Part shown: in pieces, positions 1-8,701 of the stretch
Numbering within the stretch: position 1 is the first letter of the stretch
How the letters are laid out: every line of letters starts with the position of its first letter
Assembly (NCBI RefSeq): GCF_052216985.1
Contig: NZ_JBQOUY010000001.1
Location: forward strand, 186,001 to 250,000
Length of the DNA: 64,000 bases
DNA from: Acidaminococcus fermentans_A
Lineage (GTDB): Bacteria; Bacillota; Negativicutes; Acidaminococcales; Acidaminococcaceae
Direction: 5' to 3'
The notes under the pieces: generated by a model
The model's database searches: none
Told to the model about the DNA's origin: nothing
Seen by the model: the letters and a program-made list of their open reading frames with translations, nothing else
Translations under genes and position numbers: made by a program

Positions 1-1281
1 GATGTTGCAGATCCGTGCCACCACAGCCAATTTGGACAGAGCCTCTGCTGCCTTCCGAAGGGCAAATTCCGAGACGCCGTAGGTGATCACGACGATTTCC
101 GCCAACGTGCCCAGGGAACGTTTCTGGACGACGGTCTTCAGGCTGACCTTGTTCTCCCCGAAGGCCGAAGCGATGGTGGCCCAGACCCCGGGCCGGTCTT
201 CTACCAGCATCCGGATGTAGCAAGGAGAGATGATCTCTTCTGGCGGCAGGATGGATTTCATTTCATAGCAGGTACAGCCCACCCGTCCCGTGCAGCCGGC
301 CAGGATATTCCGGGTGCTTTCGATGATGTCCCCGCAGACAGCGCTGGCTGTGGGCATCCGTCCGGCGCCCCGTCCAAAGAACATGGCTTCCCCGATGGGC
401 TGGCCTTCCACATAGACGGCATTGAACACGTCATTGACCGTAGCCAGGGGATGGTCTTTCCGGAGCATGGTGGGATGGACCCGAGCGCTCACGCCTTTCC
501 CTTCCTTCTGCTTGGCAATGCCCAGCAGTTTGATCACATACCCCAGTTCGTCGGCGTATTCGATATCCCGGGAAGAGATCTTATCGATGCCTTCCACATA
601 CACATCGTCCAGGTTCACCCGGCTGTTGAAAGCGATGGAGGCCAGGATGGCAATCTTCCGGGCCGCGTCGAAGCCTCCCACATCGGCCGTGGGATCGCTT
701 TCTGCATACCCTTTTTCCTGGGCTTCTTTCAGCACTTCAGCAAAATCCATATGGTCCTGGGTCATCTTGGTGAGCATATAGTTGGTGGTCCCATTGATGA
801 TCCCCATGATTTTGCTGATTTTGTTGGCTGCCAAGCTTTCCTTCAGTGGCCGGATGATGGGGATCCCCCCGGCCACAGCTGCTTCAAAGAGGAAGTCCAC
901 ATGATTGGCAGCGGCCAGTTCGAAGAGTTCTTTCCCGTGGGTGGCCACCACATCTTTGTTGGCGGTGACTACATTTTTCCCGGCTTTCAGGGCCGCTTCA
1001 ATATATTCCAGTGCTGGATGCTCCCGGCCCATCAGTTCCACCACCACATCGATTTCCGGATCCTCCACGATGTCTTCGATCTTATCCGTCGTTGCCAAGC
1101 TGGCATCTAGAGCCCGGACTTTTTCTGGATGGCGGGCCAGGACTTTTTTGATGCAGATTTCTGCCCCTACCCGTTCCGTGATGAGCGGCCGATTCTGGTT
1201 CAGTACCAGGATCACACCGCCGCCTACCGTTCCGGCTCCCAGCAGTCCGATATTGATCTTTCTTTGTTTTGCCTTAGCCAA
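1..1281 (-). CDS. hom: homoserine dehydrogenase (3' end cut by window edge)
   Basis: Reduces aspartate semialdehyde to homoserine with NAD(P)H, the entry to threonine and methionine synthesis. The N-terminal Rossmann loop GLLGAGTVG lies around residues 12-20, the NGTTNYML substrate segment near residue 160, and a C-terminal ACT domain (MLVEDRPGVWATIA) from about residue 350, so amino acid feedback is likely. An ATG at 1290 abuts the AGGAGG Shine-Dalgarno with no spacer, whereas TTG at 1281 is spaced 9 nt and gives the conventional start MAKAKQRKINIGLLG; I chose the TTG. The frame is open to base 1 and, at the family's usual length of about 430 residues, very little is missing. Downstream of the ACT gene pheB, probably the same operon. 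Confidence 0.93.
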   Translation of the reverse strand, partial: MAKAKQRKINIGLLGAGTVGGGVILVLNQNRPLITERVGAEICIKKVLARHPEKVRALDASLATTDKIEDIVEDPEIDVVVELMGREHPALEYIEAALKAGKNVVTANKDVVATHGKELFELAAANHVDFLFEAAVAGGIPIIRPLKESLAANKISKIMGIINGTTNYMLTKMTQDHMDFAEVLKEAQEKGYAESDPTADVGGFDAARKIAILASIAFNSRVNLDDVYVEGIDKISSRDIEYADELGYVIKLLGIAKQKEGKGVSARVHPTMLRKDHPLATVNDVFNAVYVEGQPIGEAMFFGRGAGRMPTASAVCGDIIESTRNILAGCTGRVGCTCYEMKSILPPEEIISPCYIRMLVEDRPGVWATIASAFGENKVSLKTVVQKRSLGTLAEIVVITYGVSEFALRKAAEALSKLAVVARICNI

Positions 1282-1305
1282 TCCCCTCATCCTCCTCGTT
1301 GTAAA

Positions 1306-1329
1306 GGGGCTGCCGGAATCGACAGCCCA
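1306..1329 (-). terminator. weak hairpin between pheB and hom
   Basis: GGGCTG and CAGCCC arms with a 10-nt loop; only CTTT follows on the minus strand, so it is at best a partial terminator or mRNA-processing hairpin within the operon. Confidence 0.3.
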
Positions 1330-1395
1330 CAACAATCCATCTTTTCCAATTGTCAACAGACCCGGCAAGCGACCTTCCAACCGGCTGCCAGTCTC

Positions 1396-1848
1396 TCAGT
1401 CCACCTGTCCCAGTACGTCCAGGCGCTTCACTCCTTCGATCAGCCGGAGTTTGTCCAGCAAAGCTTCCATATCGATGGTCAGGTATTTGGTCTCTACAGA
1501 GATGGTGGTATTGGCTACTCCCTGGAGAGGCACGCCCTGGTTGATGGTGATGACGCTCCCACCGTCACCGGCAATAGTATTGAGCACACTGGAAAGGACA
1601 CCGGGTTTGTGTTCCAGCAGGAGAGAAATGGTGATGACCTTTTCTTTGCTGGCATCATAAAACGGGAATACATAGTCCTTGTATTTGTAATAGGCACTGC
1701 GGCTCAGCCCTACCTTGCTCACCGCTTCATTGACCGTCTTCATCTTTCCTCGTTTCAGGATTTCTTTGACCAGGATGGTTTTTTTGATTGCTTCGGGGAG
1801 AATTTCTTCTCTGACTAAATAAAATTCGGATTTCTTCTCATTGGCCAT
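1396..1848 (-). CDS. pheB: ACT domain protein, PheB/UPF0735 family
   Basis: 150-residue protein of the PheB-like family. The first ~65 residues hold a short helical, HTH-like segment (NEAVSKVGLSRSAYYKYKD); residues ~70-145 are an ACT domain (ITISLLLEHKPGVLSSVLN), which binds amino acids. The family name comes from Bacillus pheB beside the chorismate pathway, but no catalytic activity is known. It is directly upstream of homoserine dehydrogenase, so a role in sensing aspartate-family or aromatic amino acids is an inference. It has its own promoter-like upstream region. Confidence 0.88.
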   Translation of the reverse strand: MANEKKSEFYLVREEILPEAIKKTILVKEILKRGKMKTVNEAVSKVGLSRSAYYKYKDYVFPFYDASKEKVITISLLLEHKPGVLSSVLNTIAGDGGSVITINQGVPLQGVANTTISVETKYLTIDMEALLDKLRLIEGVKRLDVLGQVD

Positions 1849-1881
1849 GTGTCATCTATCCTTTCCATAAGAATCTTAATC

Positions 1882-1904
1882 CTTCCTAGGAAGACATTAT
1901 ATCA
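1882..1904 (-). promoter_or_regulatory. pheB-hom promoter with palindrome at the start site
   Basis: On the minus strand an extended -10 (TGATATAAT, TATAAT at 1901-1896) lies about 50 nt before the pheB ATG; no good -35 is visible. A perfect 12-bp palindrome CTTCCTAGGAAG (1882-1893) sits at the expected transcription start and could be an operator. Confidence 0.5.
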
Positions 1905-1921
1905 TACTGTTCCCTGAAATT

Positions 1922-2914
1922 CTACTCTTTCTTTGCAGTTCTTTTCATCAAATCGGCAATGGCCTGCTGGACTTGCTTTCCCTGGAACAGGACCTGGTAG
2001 AGCTGTTCGATGATGGGCATCTCTACCTGATGGCAGGCTGCCAGCTCCCGGACCACCGGGGCAGCGTTGATCCCTTCGATGACCATCCGAGTCCCCCCGG
2101 TAATTTCTTCCAGTGTCTTTCCCTGAGCCAGGGCATAGCCGGCTGAGCGGTTGCGGCTAAGGGGACTGGTGCAGGTCGCGATCAGGTCCCCAACCCCAGC
2201 CAGGCCGAAAAAGGTGGCCCGCCGAGCTCCCATCTTCACTCCCAGCCGGGTGATTTCCGCCAGGCCTCTGGTGATGAGGCCGGCCTGGGCGTTTTCCCCA
2301 TACCCCAGACCGGAGAGCATCCCTCCCACCAGGGCGATGCAGTTCTTCACACAGCCGCACAGTTCGACTCCGATGAGATCCGTAGAGGTGTAAGGACGGA
2401 AATATCCATTCAGGAAACATTGTTGGAGGAATCGGGCCTCTTTCATCTCCCGGCAGGCGATCACCGTAGCCGCCGGCTGTTTCTGAGCGATTTCCCGAGC
2501 CAGATTGGGACCGCTAAGAGCAGCGATAGCCCTGGCCCGGGGGAAGGTCTCCTCCAGGATATCCGTCATCAGCTTATGGCTGGCAAGATCAAACCCTTTG
2601 GTACAAGTCAGGACCACCTGATCCTGACAGTCTGTGAATCTGGCTGCCTGCTGGGCAATAGCCCCCATCCCTTTGGAAGGGACTACAAAGACCAGGACTT
2701 CCGCCTCTGCCACAGCTTCCTGGAGGTCGGAGGTAATGGCAAGGGCCGGAGACAGCCGGAGATCCGGCAGATAGTCCTCGTTGCACCGTGTCTCTTGGAT
2801 CTTTTTTGCCTTTTCCGGATTCCGGGCCCAGAGGACCGTCTCATGCCCGTTCTCCGCCAGGATCTGGGCCAGGACGGTCCCCCAGCTCCCGGCTCCTATG
2901 ACTGCAGCTTTCAT
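1922..2914 (-). CDS. gpsA: glycerol-3-phosphate dehydrogenase [NAD(P)+]
   Basis: Makes sn-glycerol 3-phosphate from dihydroxyacetone phosphate for phospholipid synthesis. N-terminal nucleotide loop GAGSWGTVLAQ at residues 7-17, the conserved VKNCIAL segment near residue 190 and the GLAGVGDLIATC motif near residue 245 are intact; 330 residues is normal. AAAGGAG is well placed before the ATG. It follows plsY, whose product uses glycerol 3-phosphate, but a hairpin with a T-tract separates them, so gpsA may be expressed by read-through or attenuated. Confidence 0.97.
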   Translation of the reverse strand: MKAAVIGAGSWGTVLAQILAENGHETVLWARNPEKAKKIQETRCNEDYLPDLRLSPALAITSDLQEAVAEAEVLVFVVPSKGMGAIAQQAARFTDCQDQVVLTCTKGFDLASHKLMTDILEETFPRARAIAALSGPNLAREIAQKQPAATVIACREMKEARFLQQCFLNGYFRPYTSTDLIGVELCGCVKNCIALVGGMLSGLGYGENAQAGLITRGLAEITRLGVKMGARRATFFGLAGVGDLIATCTSPLSRNRSAGYALAQGKTLEEITGGTRMVIEGINAAPVVRELAACHQVEMPIIEQLYQVLFQGKQVQQAIADLMKRTAKKE

Positions 2915-2934
2915 GGTTTCAACTCCTTTGCATT

Positions 2935-2966
2935 AAAAAAAGGACTGTTGCTTGGGCAACAGCCCC
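2935..2966 (-). terminator. terminator/attenuator between plsY and gpsA
   Basis: CTGTTGC and GCAACAG arms (2945-2951 and 2956-2962) with outer GG/CC pairs, followed on the minus strand by seven Ts (2941-2935). It is 20 nt upstream of gpsA with no promoter visible between. Confidence 0.75.
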
Positions 2967-2976
2967 TTTGGCCGCG

Positions 2977-2993
2977 GGTCGCGAGTCGCGACC
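2977..2993. repeat. GTC-heptad pair (GTCGCGA x2)
   Basis: Two tandem GTCGCGA units (2978-2984 and 2985-2991) followed by CC. With the preceding G the block is a perfect odd palindrome with 8-bp arms. It lies between the hairpins at 2994-3017 and 2942-2966. Confidence 0.8.
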
Positions 2994-3017
2994 GGGGTGT
3001 GAATCCTTTCACACCCC
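2994..3017. repeat. hairpin GGGGTGTGAA/TTCACACCCC after plsY
   Basis: Perfect 10-bp stem with a 4-nt loop just after the plsY stop, without a T-tract. The same stem arms recur at 61927-61952. Confidence 0.75.
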
Positions 3018-3019
3018 TA

Positions 3020-3622
3020 TCATTTCTTCCAATGCCCCTGACGGATCTTGCTTTCTGTGCCGTTCTTCAGGCGGATCAGGTTCTGATAGTGCCGAGCCAC
3101 TACCACCACCGCGCAAAGAGCCACAAAGGCTACCAGACGCCAGTCATAGCCCAGATACCAAGCGGTGAAGGGAGCCGAGACCGCAGCCACGATGGATCCT
3201 AGGGACACATACCGGGTAACGAACACAGTCGCCAGCCAAATGGTCAGAGCGAATACGGCCACTTCCGGCATGAAATACAACAAAATGCCCAGCCCGGTGG
3301 CTACTCCTTTGCCTCCTTTGAATCCGCACATCCAGGAAAAGCTGTGTCCCAGGATGGCGCAGGCGGCACAGACTAGGAGCACGGACAGATCCGGGGAAAC
3401 GAAACGATCGACCAGGCAGAGTGCCAGTACCCCCTTCAGCAGATCTCCCAAAAGGACGAAAGAGGCCATCCGCGCGCCCACAGTCCGGAACACATTGGTG
3501 GCTCCGATATTGTGGCTCCCATAATCCCGGATATCGATCCCGCAGACCAGCTTCACCAGCAGCAGCCCGCAAGAGATGGAACCTAGGAGATATCCGATCA
3601 CTGCACTCAACACATAGTCCAT
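3020..3622 (-). CDS. plsY: acyl-phosphate:glycerol-3-phosphate acyltransferase
   Basis: Integral membrane enzyme that transfers an acyl group from acyl-phosphate to glycerol 3-phosphate, the first step of phosphatidate synthesis. The three family motifs are visible: GSISCG (residues ~15-20), GSHNIGATNVFR (~35-46) and GFKGGKGVATGLG (~99-111). Five or so hydrophobic segments span 200 residues, the family length. Between der and gpsA, a common Firmicute arrangement; the partner PlsX is not in this window. Confidence 0.96.
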   Translation of the reverse strand: MDYVLSAVIGYLLGSISCGLLLVKLVCGIDIRDYGSHNIGATNVFRTVGARMASFVLLGDLLKGVLALCLVDRFVSPDLSVLLVCAACAILGHSFSWMCGFKGGKGVATGLGILLYFMPEVAVFALTIWLATVFVTRYVSLGSIVAAVSAPFTAWYLGYDWRLVAFVALCAVVVVARHYQNLIRLKNGTESKIRQGHWKK

Positions 3623-3637
3623 AGTCTGTTTCCGTCC

Positions 3638-4969
3638 TTATGCCTCGTCCTCGTTCTTGCCCCGGACGATGATGTTGATGGGGGTTCCCTTGAACCCGAA
3701 AGCTTCCCGCAGCTGGTTTTCCAGGTACCGCTGATAGGAGAAATGCATGATTTCCGGTTCGTTGCAGAAAATCACGAAGGTAGGCGGTTTCACTTTCACC
3801 TGGGTGGTATAGAGGATCTTCAGCCGTTTGCCCTTTTCCATAGGGGGCTGGTTCATGGCTACAGCGTCAGTCACGACCTGGTTCAGGACACTGGTAGAGA
3901 TCCGCATGGCGTTGGCTTCTGCCGCATCTTTGATCATTTCCGGCAGTCGGCTGATCCGCTGCTGGGTCAGGGCCGACACGTACACCACATTGGCATAGGG
4001 CATGAAGATCAGTTCATGGCGGATCTGTTTGGTGAATTCTTCCGTGGACATGACGGTCTTGTTGGGATACAGATCCCACTTGTTCACCACGATGACGATT
4101 CCTTTGCCCGCTTCGTGTGCATAGCCAGCGATCTTCTTATCCTGTTCCGTGATCCCTTCCACAGCATTGAGTACCAAGAGCACTACATCACTGCGGTCCA
4201 CAGCCCGGAGGGTCCGGATGATGCTGTATTTTTCGATGGGTTCATCGATCTTTCCCTTCCGGCGCATGCCGGCTGTATCGATGAACAGATAGGTCTGGCC
4301 GTCTTTTTCTACCGGGACATCGATGGCATCCCGGGTCGTCCCGGCCACATCACTGACGATGGAACGGGTCTGCCCGATAATGTCATTGAAGATGGAGGAT
4401 TTGCCTACATTGGGACGGCCGATGATGGCCACCTTGATCACGTCTTCGCTGTCCTCTTCGTCATCGTCTTCCGGCGGGAATTTTTCTACCACTGCGTCCA
4501 GCAGATCCCCCAGATTCAGCCTGTTGGATGCAGAGATCAGGAAGGGCTCCCCGATCCCCAGATTATAGAATTCATAGGCTTCCGCCTCCTGTTTGGGGGT
4601 GTCCGCCTTGTTAACTGCCAGGACCACCGGTTTCCGGGACTGCCGGAGCATCTTAGCCACTTCCAGGTCATCTGTGGTGATCCCCGTCCGGGCATCGCAC
4701 ACGAATAAGATCACATCCGCTTCCCGGACAGCTATTTCTGCCTGCTGCCGGATGGAAACAGCAATGGAATCCGTGTTCTGCATTTCGATGCCGCCCGTAT
4801 CCACCATGGTGAACTTCCGGTCCAGCCATTCTGCATCAGCATAGAGACGGTCCCGAGTTACGCCTGGAGTATCCTCCACGATGGAAATCCGGCTGTCAGC
4901 AAATATATTAAATAGTGTTGATTTGCCGACGTTAGGTCTGCCGACAATGGCAACTATGGGTTTGCTCAT
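3638..4969 (-). CDS. der: ribosome biogenesis GTPase Der (EngA)
   Basis: Double GTPase required for 50S subunit assembly. Two tandem G domains: first P-loop GRPNVGKS at residues ~10-17 with NKAD near 118, second GRPNVGKSS at ~184-192 with NKWD near 298, followed by the KH-like C-terminal domain. 443 residues is standard. Sits between fni and plsY in the long minus-strand cluster. Confidence 0.98.
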   Translation of the reverse strand: MSKPIVAIVGRPNVGKSTLFNIFADSRISIVEDTPGVTRDRLYADAEWLDRKFTMVDTGGIEMQNTDSIAVSIRQQAEIAVREADVILFVCDARTGITTDDLEVAKMLRQSRKPVVLAVNKADTPKQEAEAYEFYNLGIGEPFLISASNRLNLGDLLDAVVEKFPPEDDDEEDSEDVIKVAIIGRPNVGKSSIFNDIIGQTRSIVSDVAGTTRDAIDVPVEKDGQTYLFIDTAGMRRKGKIDEPIEKYSIIRTLRAVDRSDVVLLVLNAVEGITEQDKKIAGYAHEAGKGIVIVVNKWDLYPNKTVMSTEEFTKQIRHELIFMPYANVVYVSALTQQRISRLPEMIKDAAEANAMRISTSVLNQVVTDAVAMNQPPMEKGKRLKILYTTQVKVKPPTFVIFCNEPEIMHFSYQRYLENQLREAFGFKGTPINIIVRGKNEDEA

Positions 4970-4984
4970 GGAAATGAACCTCTT

Positions 4985-6037
4985 TCAATTGTATTTATGA
5001 TCCCCGTAGGGAAAGGAGCGGACTGCTGCAGCCAGGTCCCCGGTAAAATAATACCGTACCTGCCGCAGCTCATCCTCTCTGGAACACCCGGTCAGGGTGT
5101 AGAAATCTTTCACTGCTTCCAGCAAGTTGTGGATCCAGTCGATGGCACTCTGGGTCCCGCCGGCCTGGATCAGCCGCAGGATATTGCCAGCCATCCCCAC
5201 TGCATTGGCTCCCAGCATCCGGGCCTTGAATACGTCCAAAGCCGAACGGATCCCGCCGGAAGCGATGATACCTTTCTGCCAGCCTTTTGCTTCTACCACT
5301 TCCAAAAGGGAAAGGGCCGAAGGAATCCCCCATTGAGCGAGTTCCCGGTTCCCTTCCGGATAGCGGCAGCCTTCGATGGCTGGGAAATTGGTCCCGCCGG
5401 CACCGCCGGTATCCAGGATGGACACTCCGCAGTCCAGCAGGCGTCTGGCATCTTCCCGGGCCATGCCGCAGCCTGTTTCTTTGACGATCACAGGGACTTC
5501 TGACACGGCACAGATAGCTGCAATCTGTTCCAGCCAATGGGAAAAATCCCGGTCCCCTTCTTCCATGGCCAGTTCCTGGGCACTGTTCAGATGGATCTGG
5601 AGTGCCTGGGCCTGGATCATGTCCACCGCCCGCCTTGCTTCGTCAGGAGTCGCCAGGGCACTGACATTGGCAAAGAGCAGCCCCTGGGGATTCACCTGCC
5701 GGGCAATAGCAAAAGTGTCTTCATACAGCCCCTTCCGCACAGCCCCGTACTGGGACCCTACCGCCATGGCACAGCCCGTTTCTCGAGCTGCCACGGCCAG
5801 TTCTCCATTGATGGCTTTCACCGCTTCTGCACCGCCAGTGATGGCATTGATCACCAAAGGCTGGGGCAGACGGCCGATCCCAGGCAGGGTGGTAGAAAGG
5901 TCAATGGCCTTCCGGTCTGTCTGAGGCAGGCACCGGTGGAATACCCGTATATCAGAAAAGCCGGTGGCGCAAGGACCATCCTCAAGGTGCAGGGCATACT
6001 TGATATGATCGATTTTACGGCTCTCCCGGCTTTTCAT
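4985..6037 (-). CDS. fni: type 2 isopentenyl-diphosphate delta-isomerase
   Basis: FMN- and NADPH-dependent enzyme that interconverts isopentenyl and dimethylallyl diphosphate. Family signatures include RKIDHIKYAL at the N-terminus, NAITGGAEA (~62-70), GSQYGAV (~95-101), HLNSAQE (~149-155) and DTGGAGGTNF (~210-219). 350 residues is normal. It follows the ispH-S1 gene, so the last step of the MEP pathway and the isomerase are co-transcribed. Confidence 0.95.
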   Translation of the reverse strand: MKSRESRKIDHIKYALHLEDGPCATGFSDIRVFHRCLPQTDRKAIDLSTTLPGIGRLPQPLVINAITGGAEAVKAINGELAVAARETGCAMAVGSQYGAVRKGLYEDTFAIARQVNPQGLLFANVSALATPDEARRAVDMIQAQALQIHLNSAQELAMEEGDRDFSHWLEQIAAICAVSEVPVIVKETGCGMAREDARRLLDCGVSILDTGGAGGTNFPAIEGCRYPEGNRELAQWGIPSALSLLEVVEAKGWQKGIIASGGIRSALDVFKARMLGANAVGMAGNILRLIQAGGTQSAIDWIHNLLEAVKDFYTLTGCSREDELRQVRYYFTGDLAAAVRSFPYGDHKYN

Positions 6038-6057
6038 CTATGACAAACCTCTCTTAC

Positions 6058-8100
6058 TTATTTATGGGCTTCTGCTTCAGCTTCAGCCAGTTTTTCGCCC
6101 AGGCCTTGGGACAGGGTGCTCTTCTTGCCCAGATACTGACGCATTTCAGCTTTTTCCGCATCTTCCTTGGCTTTGGTGATGCTCAGGGCGATCTTCTTGT
6201 GTTCGGTATCCACACGCAGGACTTTGACTTTCACTTCTTGACCGATTTCCAGGACATCTTCCGGTTTTTCGATCCGCTGTTCAGCGATTTCGGAAATATG
6301 GATCATGCCTTCATTCTTGTCATTCAGTTTCACAATGGCGCCGAAAGGCAGGAACCGTACAACGGTACCGGTCACCACATCACCTACGCGGAATTCCTTG
6401 GCGGCAGCCACCCAGGGATCTTCCTGGAGAGCCTTGACGGACAGGCTGATACGGCCTTTTTCTTCGTCCAGGCCTTTGATGTAGACGTTGATCTTTTCGC
6501 CCACTTTGTACAGGTCAGCCGGTTTCACGCTGCGATCCCAGGACACTTCGGAAATGTGTACCAGGCCCTGGACCATGGGAGCGATTTCCACGAACATACC
6601 GAAATCCACGATGCTCTTGATGGTTCCTTCCACGGTTTCGCCTTCATGGAAGGTCTGGAAAGCCTTTTCCAGGGCTTCTTTCCGTTCTTCTTCCCGTTTG
6701 GCTCTTTCTTCTTTATAGGCAGCGTTCTTGGCAGCCCGTTCTTCCCGCAGGACATTTCTCCGGGAGAATACCAGGCGTTTCTTTTCCGGATTGATTTCCA
6801 GGAGAGAAACTTCCAGGTCTTTGCCTTCATATTCTTTCACATCATCCACATGCTTCAGATCCAGATGAGAAGCAGGGATGAAGCCAGTCAGTCCTTCGTA
6901 GGAAACCGTCAGGCCGCCTTTGACAGCCCGCAGGCCCTTGACCTGTACGGTCTTTTTGTCAGCCAGTTCTTCCGGCAGTTTCAGCCAAGCCTGATCAGCT
7001 TCTGCTTTGGTCCGGCTCAGGACCACCAGGCCATCCTGGTTTTCGCTAGCAATGACCTTCAGGGTCACTTTGTCGCCCGGTTTCACAGTGGGGGCTACGG
7101 TGTCCTTGGTCCCACCCAAAGTCCATTGGTCGAAGGCCACAGAACCTTCACTCTGATACCCGAAGTCTACCACGACCTCATCATCGGTCACTTCTACCAC
7201 GGTAGCCTCCACAATCATGCCAATGTGCAATTTCATGCATTCCTGTTCGCCCAACAAACTTTCCATCGTTTCCATAGTTCCAATAGCCTCCTCAATAATT
7301 TCCTGCGGCGTCGATGCGCCAGCAGTGATGCCAATTTTTTGTGCTCCGGCCAGCATCGGTCCAGTGATCTCGCTGGCGTCCTGCAAAAGATAGGAACGGG
7401 GATTGATTTCCCTGGCCAGTTCCCACAGATGTCTCGTGTTCGCGCTGTTCTTGCCGCCAAATACGAAGAAAGCATCTGTTTTCCCTGCCAGCTGCCGTGC
7501 GGCAGCCTGTCGTTCTGCGGTGGCAGTGCAAATGGTTCGCACGACTTTATAGTCGCCCGGACGTTTCTCCTGAGCCATACGAAGCAGAAGGTTAAACTTC
7601 TCAGCTTCAAAAGTCGTCTGACTGACTACCCCAAACTTATCTTTTTCAGGAAGAGATCCAAGGTCATCAGATGTTTCGATGACCACAGAATCGCTGCCTG
7701 CCCAAGCCTTGATACTTTGCACCTCAGGATGACGCTTCTCCCCAATAATGATGACGAAACGGCCTTCTTCTGCCAGTTCAGCAGCCGTTTTCTGTGCCTT
7801 TCGCACATGAGGACAAGTGGCATCGATGACTTCCAATCCTCGCTGCCGGGCCTCTTCATACAAAGCGGGCCCCACGCCGTGGGAACGGAATATGACTATA
7901 TCACCAGCCGCGAAATCAGCCAGCTTCTCCTTGCATTCTACACCTTGCTGTTTCAGTTTTCCTACAACACGGGGATTATGAACCAATTCACCCAGAGTGG
8001 CAATACTATCATTATACCCTTTTGCTTGCAGTTCTGCAACGTGTATTGCTCTTTTTACACCATAACAAAAACCGCACGGGTCTGCAACATAGATTTTCAT
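6058..8100 (-). CDS. ispH: fused IspH (HMBPP reductase) and ribosomal protein S1-like protein
   Basis: Residues 1-~285 are IspH, the [4Fe-4S] enzyme that makes IPP and DMAPP from HMBPP; cluster cysteines are in DPCGFCYG (~8-15), DATCPHVRK (~93-101) and RTICTATAERQ (~193-203). Residues ~290-680 hold four S1 RNA-binding repeats, the third and fourth beginning VEGTIKSIVDFGMF and VTGTVVRFLPFGAI, with an acidic/lysine-rich C-terminus. The frame is continuous and no start signal is visible at the junction. This fusion is known in Clostridia and Negativicutes; the S1 half presumably serves as the cell's S1-like translation factor. Confidence 0.96.
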   Translation of the reverse strand: MKIYVADPCGFCYGVKRAIHVAELQAKGYNDSIATLGELVHNPRVVGKLKQQGVECKEKLADFAAGDIVIFRSHGVGPALYEEARQRGLEVIDATCPHVRKAQKTAAELAEEGRFVIIIGEKRHPEVQSIKAWAGSDSVVIETSDDLGSLPEKDKFGVVSQTTFEAEKFNLLLRMAQEKRPGDYKVVRTICTATAERQAAARQLAGKTDAFFVFGGKNSANTRHLWELAREINPRSYLLQDASEITGPMLAGAQKIGITAGASTPQEIIEEAIGTMETMESLLGEQECMKLHIGMIVEATVVEVTDDEVVVDFGYQSEGSVAFDQWTLGGTKDTVAPTVKPGDKVTLKVIASENQDGLVVLSRTKAEADQAWLKLPEELADKKTVQVKGLRAVKGGLTVSYEGLTGFIPASHLDLKHVDDVKEYEGKDLEVSLLEINPEKKRLVFSRRNVLREERAAKNAAYKEERAKREEERKEALEKAFQTFHEGETVEGTIKSIVDFGMFVEIAPMVQGLVHISEVSWDRSVKPADLYKVGEKINVYIKGLDEEKGRISLSVKALQEDPWVAAAKEFRVGDVVTGTVVRFLPFGAIVKLNDKNEGMIHISEIAEQRIEKPEDVLEIGQEVKVKVLRVDTEHKKIALSITKAKEDAEKAEMRQYLGKKSTLSQGLGEKLAEAEAEAHK

Positions 8101-8109
8101 CCGCTGTCT

Positions 8110-8700
8110 TTACTTGTGAGCGTCCATGAGAGCCTGTATTTCTTGCATCAGCTCTTCGCTCAACTCCTCCACTTTCAGTTTATTTCCCTCTTCGTTCTCC
8201 AGCTTCATCGGCTTCCCGAACACCACAGTGATTTTGGGCCAGAAGCTGGTCCGGTGCTTCAGATCGCTGCCCAGGATACAGGCAGGCACCACTTCTGCTT
8301 TACCCTTCAGGGCGATGGCCAGGGCACCCGGCTGAGCCTTGCCCAGTTTCCCGTCTTTGCTCCGGTGCCCTTCCGGGAAGATCCCCAGCACTTCCTGGTG
8401 TTTCAGGATGGTGAGGGCCGTCCGGATGGCATGGGCATCCCCCGCTCCCCGATGGACGGGGAAAGCTCCCAGGCTTTTATACAGGGTCCCCAGGACGGGA
8501 ACGAAAAGTTCACTTTTGGCCATGAAATGGACAGGCCGGGAAGAGGCCGTCCCCACCATAGGGGGATCCAAGAGGCTCACATGGTTGCAAGCGATCACCA
8601 CAGGCCCCGTCTTAGGGATATTCTCCCGGCCGATGACCGTGAGCCGGTAGATGATCCGGAACAGGATGGAAAACAGCAGCTGGACAAAACGGTACCACAT
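8110..8700 (-). CDS. plsC: 1-acyl-sn-glycerol-3-phosphate acyltransferase
   Basis: Adds the second acyl chain to make phosphatidic acid. The acyltransferase motif NHVSLLDPP (~39-47, NHxxxxD catalytic pair), FVPVLGTLYKSLGAFPVHR (~66-84) and FPEGHRSKDG (~116-125) are present. 196 residues with one N-terminal hydrophobic segment, typical of the short form. It starts about one base after the cmk stop, so translation is probably coupled. Confidence 0.94.
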   Translation of the reverse strand: MWYRFVQLLFSILFRIIYRLTVIGRENIPKTGPVVIACNHVSLLDPPMVGTASSRPVHFMAKSELFVPVLGTLYKSLGAFPVHRGAGDAHAIRTALTILKHQEVLGIFPEGHRSKDGKLGKAQPGALAIALKGKAEVVPACILGSDLKHRTSFWPKITVVFGKPMKLENEEGNKLKVEELSEELMQEIQALMDAHK

Positions 8701-8701
8701 C

